A stretch of 29,815 nucleotides of DNA from the NCBI GenBank assembly GCA_902491795.1, contig CABUIX010000024.1, positions 1-29,815 on the forward strand, given 5' to 3'. The notes beneath the pieces are model-generated. The model was not told where the DNA came from and did not search any database. It saw only the letters and a list, made by a program, of their open reading frames with translations. This stretch comes from an uncultured Bacteroidales bacterium (lineage in GTDB: Bacteria > Bacteroidota > Bacteroidia > Bacteroidales > UBA932). Below are positions 16,857-23,023 of this stretch, one piece after another. Position 1 is the stretch's first letter. Each line of letters opens with the position of its first letter. Both the position numbers and the translations under genes were made by a program.

Positions 16857-18965
16857 TCAAACTCTTTTTACCTTCATTACGCCCTTGACGTTGGAAACCT
16901 GGGAGATCACCTTGTCAAGTTCGGTGTTGGACGGCACGAGAAGACGTATCTGTATCTCGTAGGTGCCTGACCTCAGGTTCTCCTTCACGTTGAACGACCT
17001 CATTGATACCTTGAACTGTCCTATGACATTCATGATGGCTCCCAGAACCGGGTGCTCGAGAGCGGCCGTGATTGCCAGGGTGCACTGGAAGTCACCGGTT
17101 GAGGCACTGTCCTGCCAGATCACTTTCTGTATGCGGTATGGGTATTTCTCAATCAGCCTGGCGGCGTTGGGGCAGGACATTCGGTGGATCTTGATGCCTT
17201 CGGTGCGTGTCACGAATCCGAACACGTCGTCGCCGAAAACCGGATTGCAGCACTTTGACAGCTTGTAGTCCAGTCCCTTGACGTTCTTGGCATTGATTAC
17301 CAGAATGTCGTCGGACGCGTTGCCGGAGCCTCCGAAAACCTTCTTCCCGTCGGCATTTTGGGCAGCAGCATCCTGTCTCTGCGCGGCATGCTCCTCCTTT
17401 TCGGCCTGTTTCTGGAGGAGGAAGTCCTTTATGTCGTTGACATCCAGCTCTTCGGCCGCAATGGCTGCCATCATGCTCATCTCCGAGGTGAACTTGGCTG
17501 TCTTCATGAACTCGGTGAGCAGTTCATCGGGGAATTCAAGCTTCCAGTTCCTGAGCCTCCGCTCGAGAATCTCGCGGCCCTCGGCGGCTGCCTTGCGCTC
17601 TTCAGCGTCAAGCTCCTGCTTGATCTTGGTGCGGGCCTTGGAAGTGACTACCCAGTTCAGCCAGTCGCGGCTGGGTTTCTGGTTCTTCCCGGTCATTATC
17701 TCGACCACGTCGCCGGTCTTGAGCTTCTCCTTTATCTGTACGGGCTTGCCGTTGATCTTTCCGCCTGTGCATCGGCTGCCGAGGTTGCTGTGGATGTTGA
17801 AGGCAAAGTCAAGCACCGAGGATCCCGCAGAAAGTATGCGCAGTTCTCCCGTGGGCGTGAACACGAATATCTCCTTGTCAGGAGGCGCGGGAAGATGCTC
17901 AGGGCTGGCCTCAAGCGGATGCTCGAGGGAGTCGCGCACCGACTGCAGCCAGCGGTCGATGGAGGCCTCGTGGCGTATGCCCTTGTATGCCCAGTGGGCG
18001 GCGTTTCCGCTCTCGGCCTCGATGTCCATGCGCTTCGTGCGGATCTGGACCTCAAGCGACTGCCCCAGCTTGTTCTTGACCGTTATGTGCAGGGACTCGT
18101 AGCCGTTGGGCCTGGGAGTCGTGAGCCAGTCGCGCAGCCTCGAGATGTCCGGCTCGTATTCTTCGGTGACGTAGGAATATACTTTCCAGCACAGGTCCTT
18201 CTCGAGCTTGGGGTCGTCGGCGCAGTCTATGATGAAACGTATGGCGAACACGTCGTGTACGCCTTCGAACGGCACCTTCTGCACCTGCATCTTCCTGAAT
18301 ATGGAAAATGCGCTTTTGGTGCGCGCCTTGAGCTTGTATCTGATTCCGGCTTCGGAGAGTTTCCTCTCGAGCGGCCGTATGAATTCGGCTGTGAGCTGCT
18401 CGCGGTCCTTTTCAGTGGCCTTGAGCTTGTTGGTGATGGCCCTGTACTGCTCGGGATTGGAATAGCGGAAATAGATGTTCCCGAGTTCGTTGTTGATGTT
18501 GTAGAGGCCGAGCTGGTGGGCAAGCGGCATGTAGAGCATCGTCGTCTCCAGCAGCTTCTGGTCGCGCGAACCTTTCGGGAAAATGTTGAGGTTCCGCATT
18601 ACCTCGAGCCTGTCGGCTATCTTGAGCACGATCACGCGCGGGTCTGTGGAGTACTGGACAATAAGACGCTTGTAGTTTTCCGCCTCAAGCCGCGTGTCCT
18701 TCGGCTTGATGGTGGAAATCCTGTTGAGTCCGTCCACTATGGTGAGCACGTCCTTCGGGAAGCCGCTTATGTTTATGTCCTTGTGGATGCGTGTGGCTTC
18801 GTGCAGGTATACGGCCGCCACGCATTCGTCGGGAAGTCCGATTTCGTCCTCCACGATGCGGGCGACATTGTCCGGGTGTCCGATGAAGGGAGAACCGTCA
18901 TAGCGGGTCTCGTCCCTGAGTGCCGATTCGGCAACGGCGCGTGCTTTTTCTATAAGGTTGTCCAT
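16857..18965 (-). CDS. relA: RelA/SpoT-family (p)ppGpp synthetase with degenerate hydrolase domain
   Basis: A 702-residue long RSH protein making the (p)ppGpp alarmone. The N-terminal HD domain (about 1-160) keeps H30 in GHP and D in KIADRLEVMRNL. The metal-binding HD pair is HE (H55-E56 in YLHEATR), the usual ED after it is lost, and the first His of the fold is absent, so hydrolase activity is probably lost. The synthetase domain (about 205-330) looks intact: RTKSAFSIFRKMQ, DVFAIRFI, PRPNGYESLH and EVQIRT with AAHWAYK. The RLRD preceding it is closer to the RxKD type than to EXDD. A TGS domain (about 360-425), the Cys-containing KCCNPVFGDD region (about 570) and a C-terminal ACT domain follow. 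The frame is open upstream, but MDNLIEKARAVAE fits the family start. The small unknown gene follows 10 nt downstream. Confidence 0.93.
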   Translation of the reverse strand: MDNLIEKARAVAESALRDETRYDGSPFIGHPDNVARIVEDEIGLPDECVAAVYLHEATRIHKDINISGFPKDVLTIVDGLNRISTIKPKDTRLEAENYKRLIVQYSTDPRVIVLKIADRLEVMRNLNIFPKGSRDQKLLETTMLYMPLAHQLGLYNINNELGNIYFRYSNPEQYRAITNKLKATEKDREQLTAEFIRPLERKLSEAGIRYKLKARTKSAFSIFRKMQVQKVPFEGVHDVFAIRFIIDCADDPKLEKDLCWKVYSYVTEEYEPDISRLRDWLTTPRPNGYESLHITVKNKLGQSLEVQIRTKRMDIEAESGNAAHWAYKGIRHEASIDRWLQSVRDSLEHPLEASPEHLPAPPDKEIFVFTPTGELRILSAGSSVLDFAFNIHSNLGSRCTGGKINGKPVQIKEKLKTGDVVEIMTGKNQKPSRDWLNWVVTSKARTKIKQELDAEERKAAAEGREILERRLRNWKLEFPDELLTEFMKTAKFTSEMSMMAAIAAEELDVNDIKDFLLQKQAEKEEHAAQRQDAAAQNADGKKVFGGSGNASDDILVINAKNVKGLDYKLSKCCNPVFGDDVFGFVTRTEGIKIHRMSCPNAARLIEKYPYRIQKVIWQDSASTGDFQCTLAITAALEHPVLGAIMNVIGQFKVSMRSFNVKENLRSGTYEIQIRLLVPSNTELDKVISQVSNVKGVMKVKRV

Positions 18966-18970
18966 TGTGA

Positions 18971-18978
18971 CAAATATA
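18971..18978 (-). promoter_or_regulatory. -7 box immediately upstream of the RSH gene
   Basis: The minus strand reads TATATTTG, a perfect -7 box, with only 5 nt between it and the ATG at 18965. No -33 element is evident at usual spacing. It would give an essentially leaderless mRNA. Confidence 0.5.
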
Positions 18979-19042
18979 CTCTTTTTTGTGTTTCGGATAT
19001 CTGCTGGCCCCCTCAATTTCATTCCAACATATGTGCCGTGTA

Positions 19043-19073
19043 TTTGCGCGTTTAGAAAATTTTGATATATTTG
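19043..19073 (+). promoter_or_regulatory. Consensus promoter of the SPFH-RHH operon
   Basis: TTTG (19043-19046), a 19-bp spacer and TATATTTG (19066-19073) form a full-consensus Bacteroidetes promoter, the best in the window. It is divergent from the RSH promoter. Confidence 0.85.
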
Positions 19074-19091
19074 CGATATCAAAATGATATC
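19060..19091 (+). promoter_or_regulatory. Candidate operator: GATAT repeats at 11-bp spacing
   Basis: GATAT occurs at 19064, 19075 and 19086, exactly 11 bp apart. The first two also form the inverted repeat TTTTGATAT (19060-19068) / ATATCAAAA (19076-19084), spanning the -7 box and predicted start site. Another GATATC is at 18996-19001. The operon downstream encodes an Arc-like ribbon-helix-helix protein, a family that binds such half-sites, so autoregulation is plausible (inference). Confidence 0.5.
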
Positions 19092-19095
19092 AGTT

Positions 19096-20049
19096 ATGAG
19101 AGAGTTCGATTTCAAAGGCTTTGTAATGAACGGCTTCGTGATGCTGTTCCTGCATTTCATTGTGCTGACTGCGGCGGTTATCGGGTGTTTCCTCACGGAA
19201 ATGCTTGGATTGTATGTCCTTGGCGCCGTGCTCACTGTACTGTGGTGCGTTTTCTGCGGAGGCTATGTCCAGCTTGAGCCCAATGAGGCCAGGGTGATGG
19301 TCTTCTTCGGAAAGTATAGGGGAACTTTCTGCCGCACTGGCTTTTTCTGGGTTAATCCGCTGCTGACAAAAAAGAAACTCTCGCTCAGGGCAAGGAACCT
19401 TGACGTGGATCCGATCAAGGTCAACGACAAGGTCGGAAATCCGATTATGGTCGGTCTGGTTCTCGTGTGGAGGCTCAAGGATACCTACAAGGCCCTGTTT
19501 GAGATAGATTCGCAGACCATGGCGGGAAATGTGCCGTCAGATTTCCATTCCGCCGCCGCGGCAGCGCGTAACAGGGTGTCGTCCATAATGAACGCGCTCG
19601 AGAATTTCGTGAAGATTCAGAGCGACGCGGCTTTGCGCCAGGTTGCTTCGGACTATAACTATGACAACAACGAGGGGAACCAGGATGAGACCACTCTCCG
19701 TTCGGGCGGCGAAGAGGTCAACGACATTCTTGAGAAGACTCTCAACGACAGGCTCGACATGGCCGGAATCGAAGTCGTCGAAGCGCGCATCAACTATCTT
19801 GCCTATGCTCCCGAGATTGCAGCTGTCATGCTGCGCCGCCAGCAGGCTGCGGCTGTGATTTCCGCCAGGGAGAAGATAGTCGAAGGAGCGGTGTCGATGG
19901 TCAAGATGGCCCTTGACAAGCTGCGTGATGACGACATCGTCGAGCTTGACGAGGAACGCAAGGCCGCGATGGTGAGCAACCTGCTCGTGGTGCTCTGCGC
20001 CGACGAGTCTGCGCAGCCTGTGGTCAATACCGGTACAATCTATCAATAG
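19096..20049 (+). CDS. SPFH/band-7 domain membrane protein
   Basis: A 317-residue membrane-anchored protein of the stomatin/prohibitin/flotillin/HflK superfamily. Two hydrophobic segments (about residues 9-29 and 32-54) are followed by the band-7 domain (about 55-290). It begins at YVQLEPNEARVMVFFGKYRG and includes the helical, Ala- and Glu-rich region with AYAPEIAAVMLRRQQAAAVI and a predicted amphipathic coiled segment. Such proteins oligomerise on the inner membrane and may organise lipids or proteases; the client is unknown. An in-frame ATG at 19084 would add MISV, but the MREFDFKGF start leaves a ~19-nt leader and keeps the GATAT sites outside the coding region, so I prefer 19096. The RHH gene follows 9 nt after the stop. 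Confidence 0.9.
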   Translation: MREFDFKGFVMNGFVMLFLHFIVLTAAVIGCFLTEMLGLYVLGAVLTVLWCVFCGGYVQLEPNEARVMVFFGKYRGTFCRTGFFWVNPLLTKKKLSLRARNLDVDPIKVNDKVGNPIMVGLVLVWRLKDTYKALFEIDSQTMAGNVPSDFHSAAAAARNRVSSIMNALENFVKIQSDAALRQVASDYNYDNNEGNQDETTLRSGGEEVNDILEKTLNDRLDMAGIEVVEARINYLAYAPEIAAVMLRRQQAAAVISAREKIVEGAVSMVKMALDKLRDDDIVELDEERKAAMVSNLLVVLCADESAQPVVNTGTIYQ

Positions 20050-20058
20050 AATCGGCAG

Positions 20059-20223
20059 ATGCCAAAGAAACCGGCTTCAGAGACCAAGAGCTTTGTGCTC
20101 AGGGTTGACGCGGAAACCATGGCAGCTCTTGAGAAATGGGCGGCCGACGAGTTCCGCAGCGTCAACGGCCAGCTGCAGTGGATAATTGCTGAGGCATTGC
20201 GCAAAAGCGGCCGGAAGAAATGA
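20059..20223 (+). CDS. Arc-like ribbon-helix-helix DNA-binding protein, 54 aa
   Basis: A very short protein, MPKKPASETKSFVLRVDAET onwards, 54 residues long. The strand SFVLRVDAE (11-19), helix A TMAALEKWAADEF (20-32) and helix B SVNGQLQWIIAEALRK (34-49) match the Arc/MetJ-type ribbon-helix-helix fold, in which the antiparallel strand pair of a dimer reads DNA. The basic tail GRKK ends it. It lies 9 nt after the SPFH gene and is almost certainly co-transcribed with it. Candidate operator half-sites overlap their shared promoter, so it may be the operon's autorepressor (inference). No toxin gene is adjacent, so an antitoxin role is unlikely. The terminator stem overlaps its stop codon. Confidence 0.85.
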   Translation: MPKKPASETKSFVLRVDAETMAALEKWAADEFRSVNGQLQWIIAEALRKSGRKK

Positions 20224-20239
20224 CTTCCCGGCCGCTTTT
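20203..20239 (+). terminator. Terminator overlapping the end of the RHH gene
   Basis: AAAAGCGGCC/GGAAG (20203-20217) pairs with CTTCC/GGCCGCTTTT (20224-20239) with one bulged C. The loop 20218-20223 contains the TGA stop codon. The ends are A-rich and T-rich, so it can act in both directions for the convergent lipoprotein gene. Confidence 0.85.
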
Positions 20240-20279
20240 GCCGTTGCGTATCTTGCCCTGCATGTCAGGGATGACGCTG

Positions 20280-22040
20280 TCAGAAGGAGACTTCCTCCTC
20301 CGAGGCGCCGACCTTTATCGTCACGTCGCCGTCAGCGACTATTGACTTGCCGAACGAGTATTCTCCCATCATGTCATCGAATGTTGCCGGATACACCTCG
20401 GCAGAATCACCGATCTTGACCCCGACATAATACATGTCATAGTTCCAGTTGTAGACGCTGAAATAGAAGGTGGTTCCCTTGTCCACGGTGAACCCTTCCG
20501 CGAAATCCCAGTCCCAGTTGGTCGAACTGCTGACGTCGTAGACATCCGGATCGAAGTATGCCTTGACCGATACGGTCCCTTCGCCGCCAAGAGACTCGAA
20601 TTCTGCGGACACGGTCACGTCTGAAGCGGGCATCGTGAATGAGCCGTAGGTGTTGTCGAGGTCGAGCGGAACGGCATTGCCTTCAGAATCCGCGATGCTT
20701 ACCGAAGATATCCTCTGTCCGTCGGGTACCTGTATCTTGAAAGTGACTTTCTCTCCTTCGGCATACAGGCTTCCGTTGTCGAAAAAGATGCTCGCGTCAC
20801 CCGTTGCGGTGTATGCGACCGAGGTCCCGATGCTGACTTCTACGGATTCCGCGTCTTCCGGTATCAGGATTTCGGACACGTACATTTCCGGAGAGTAATA
20901 TTGGAAACCGAAACTCTCGCCCGAAGCGAGTTCAGCGGTCATGGGCTTGTAGCCGGCATCGGCCGACGCGAAAATGTATACGCTCTCTCCCGGGATTCCG
21001 ACTGCAGTCTCGATTCCGTAGTAGATGTCGGGAAGGTCATAGAATGTCGCTTCGGAGATGTTCTCGCTTGCGGAGTATGAGACGGGAATCTTATCGCGGA
21101 TGTCAAGCGTCACGGTGACGTCTTCGTCCGGCATGATGAAGCTCACGAATATCCGGCCCTGGACCTCGATTTCCAGTCCGTCGACGGATGAGGTCGCCGA
21201 GTTGAGGTAGCGGGCTCCGTTGACCCACAGTTCGGCCGTGACCTTCTCCCCGTCGATGGCTGAGGTGGGAATATTGGAGTATTCCATGTTGAGCAGGGTC
21301 TCGTCGGCGTTCTCCCAGGTTATTGTGTGGCGGGCGTGCTGCTCGCCTTCAACCCTGAGCGTGACATCGCTCGTGACATCCTGGTAGTCTGGCCTTACGG
21401 TTACCGTGTAGAGATTGTCCATCGTTCCTGATTGTGCGAATGAGCAGCCAGTCACCGAATTGATGTCCTGCCATTGTCCGTCTCCGACCTTGAACTGCAC
21501 CCCTGTAAGCACGTATGCGTCAGGGACGAGGAGGTAGCAGTCGAAATACTTGTACTTTACGTCCGGGCTCACGCCATAGAGTTTCACTCCGTCTGCGCTG
21601 TCTTCAAGGGTCATTGTATATCCGTTGTCGGAAAGCTGCTGCTGCACACTGTAGCAGGCCACGACCTCGAAATCCTCCGAAGGTATTTCAATCTCGATTT
21701 TGAGGCTTTCGGCAGTTTCTCCTGCGGAAATGCTCTGCTCCGGCATGTACACTGTGCCGTTCACATCGACATGGATATGCTCCGGGTGAGCCTCTGAGAA
21801 GCCGTCCGGAAGATTCTCTCCCGGGGTTATTGTTATGATTGCGGTTGAACCTTTCTCATATTCCTGTCCTTCGGTTATCCCGCTTACCGAGATGAATTCC
21901 GGGCTGAGGTCAAGGACTTTCAATGCCTTGCTCGAGATGTCTTCCGGATGGTCCTGACTGATGGGACTGCATCCTGTCGTGCCCATGGCCAGCAAACCGG
22001 CGGCCATGAGGATAAAATGTGCAATTGCTGAATTTTTCAT
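20280..22040 (-). CDS. Lipoprotein with about six ~90-residue beta-type repeats
   Basis: A 586-residue lipoprotein with signal peptide ending GTTGC (lipidated C24), probably in the outer membrane. The rest is Thr/Ser/Asp-rich and beta-like. A degenerate motif of the form xMPxxDVTVxxxF recurs every ~90 residues, near residues 117 (IPSEDFEVVACYS), 205 (TMDNLYTVTV), 298 (IMPDEDVTVTLDI), 391 (IPEDAESVEVSIG), 467 (TMPASDVTVSAEF) and 560 (SIVADGDVTIKVGA). The pattern resembles the bacterial repeat domains seen in Bacteroidetes and Gram-positive surface proteins. No catalytic motif is seen; adhesion or glycan binding is possible. An in-frame ATG at 22058 would add MYYRNN, but the MKNSAIAHF start gives a standard lipoprotein signal. 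It has its own -7 box and is next to, but separate from, the carboxypeptidase-regulatory-like gene. Confidence 0.82.
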   Translation of the reverse strand: MKNSAIAHFILMAAGLLAMGTTGCSPISQDHPEDISSKALKVLDLSPEFISVSGITEGQEYEKGSTAIITITPGENLPDGFSEAHPEHIHVDVNGTVYMPEQSISAGETAESLKIEIEIPSEDFEVVACYSVQQQLSDNGYTMTLEDSADGVKLYGVSPDVKYKYFDCYLLVPDAYVLTGVQFKVGDGQWQDINSVTGCSFAQSGTMDNLYTVTVRPDYQDVTSDVTLRVEGEQHARHTITWENADETLLNMEYSNIPTSAIDGEKVTAELWVNGARYLNSATSSVDGLEIEVQGRIFVSFIMPDEDVTVTLDIRDKIPVSYSASENISEATFYDLPDIYYGIETAVGIPGESVYIFASADAGYKPMTAELASGESFGFQYYSPEMYVSEILIPEDAESVEVSIGTSVAYTATGDASIFFDNGSLYAEGEKVTFKIQVPDGQRISSVSIADSEGNAVPLDLDNTYGSFTMPASDVTVSAEFESLGGEGTVSVKAYFDPDVYDVSSSTNWDWDFAEGFTVDKGTTFYFSVYNWNYDMYYVGVKIGDSAEVYPATFDDMMGEYSFGKSIVADGDVTIKVGASEEEVSF

Positions 22041-22065
22041 ATTGTTACGGTAATACACTTTTGCG

Positions 22066-22073
22066 CAAAGATA
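22066..22073 (-). promoter_or_regulatory. -7 box of the repeat lipoprotein gene
   Basis: The minus strand reads TATCTTTG (perfect TAnnTTTG), 25 nt before the preferred start at 22040 and 7 nt before the alternative at 22058. No clear -33 element. Confidence 0.55.
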
Positions 22074-22106
22074 GCAATTCTGAAAATCATGTCGGATTTC
22101 GTGCCG

Positions 22107-22961
22107 CTACAGGTATTCCATGCCGTCGGCGGACAGCCCCACATTGACCGGACTCCGCTCGAATCCGTCCAGGACCCTGTTCCTTATCCATGCTGACTTC
22201 AGGTAGAGCGGAAAGTATACCGCACACTTCTCTCCTTCACGGCAGTCATGGTCAACGAGGACGAGTGCGATGAAATATGTCCCGGGATTCAGCATTATTC
22301 CCTCGTCCACTACAGTTTCGCATTTCTGCCTTTTTCTGCTCAGCGGAATTTCGTGATATATGGGTTTGGACAGTATGTTTTCGAGCTTGTCCCCCGAAAC
22401 CCTGTAGATGTTGACAGCGAGCAGGCAGCCTGGCATTGCGTTCTCCGTCACCTCGAAGGCTATCTTCTTCAGCATGAACTTCCGGCTGACTTCCAGCAGT
22501 GATCCGACTTCCGTGCCCTTGCTTGTGGATTCCATTGAAGCGGAAGCCGCCGGAACTCTCATCCCTCGGTTCACCAGGCGTCTGTGCCGGGTCTTTCCCG
22601 GAACGACAATGGCTTCGGGAAGGACATTGTCTTCGAGGCGCACCTCAACAGGATTGCCTGCCGCGGCAAGTTCTGCTGCCGGAAGACATTTCTCGCTGTA
22701 GGATACGTGGAAAAACATTATGCTGTCGCTGCTTCCCTTCGGCAGCTCGAGCTTGAACTGTCCGGTGGAGTCTGAAATCGTTCCGGTCCCCGTGCCCGGA
22801 ATGCCGATCGCTACATATTCGATTCCTTTCCCCCGGTTGTCGAGGATGCGTCCTGTTATTGTGGCAAGACTGTCGTGTAATTGCCCTGCGGGGCGCTGAT
22901 GTGCTCCGGCCGGCATCAGAGATGCGATGAATGCCGCCGAAATGAGGAAAATTTTTTGCAT
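22107..22961 (-). CDS. Exported carboxypeptidase-regulatory-like domain protein
   Basis: A 284-residue exported protein (signal peptide about 1-20, PAGA-HQ). Residues about 33-110 form a CarboxypepD_reg-like beta-sandwich, with ITGRILDNRGKGIEYVAIGI and TGTISDSTGQFKLELP, the same fold as the N-terminal domain of SusC proteins but without any plug or barrel. The remaining ~170 residues are a separate beta-rich region with FMLKKIAFEV (about 165-175), NPGTYFIALVLVD and a basic spacer KTRHRRLVNRG. A family with this layout occurs widely in Bacteroidetes, function unknown. An upstream in-frame ATG at 22985 would overlap the uvrB promoter region; MQKIFLISAAF is a better signal-peptide start. No -7 box was found for it. 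It is divergent from uvrB. Confidence 0.8.
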   Translation of the reverse strand: MQKIFLISAAFIASLMPAGAHQRPAGQLHDSLATITGRILDNRGKGIEYVAIGIPGTGTGTISDSTGQFKLELPKGSSDSIMFFHVSYSEKCLPAAELAAAGNPVEVRLEDNVLPEAIVVPGKTRHRRLVNRGMRVPAASASMESTSKGTEVGSLLEVSRKFMLKKIAFEVTENAMPGCLLAVNIYRVSGDKLENILSKPIYHEIPLSRKRQKCETVVDEGIMLNPGTYFIALVLVDHDCREGEKCAVYFPLYLKSAWIRNRVLDGFERSPVNVGLSADGMEYL

Positions 22962-23008
22962 GCGGCAGCAATGCGCAAACAGCATGCCGCCAATTCACAT
23001 CTTCTGTG

Positions 23009-23016
23009 TATCTTTG
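23009..23016 (+). promoter_or_regulatory. -7 box immediately upstream of uvrB
   Basis: TATCTTTG (perfect TAnnTTTG) ends 7 nt before the uvrB ATG at 23024. No clear -33 element. The mRNA leader would be about 3-4 nt. No SOS-box-like sequence was noticed. Confidence 0.5.
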
Positions 23017-23023
23017 CGTCGGG

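Noticed and set aside
17358..19055. 565-codon open frame on the plus strand
   Set aside because: It is antisense to the RSH gene, which has clear domain motifs throughout. The product shows no domain and repeats skewed Val/Gly/Leu/Glu composition typical of a shadow frame in GC-rich coding DNA.
18966..19235. N-terminal extension of the RSH protein by about 90 residues
   Set aside because: It would cross the divergent promoter region and the start of the SPFH gene, and it does not match the RSH N-terminus, which begins at MDNLIEKARAVAE.
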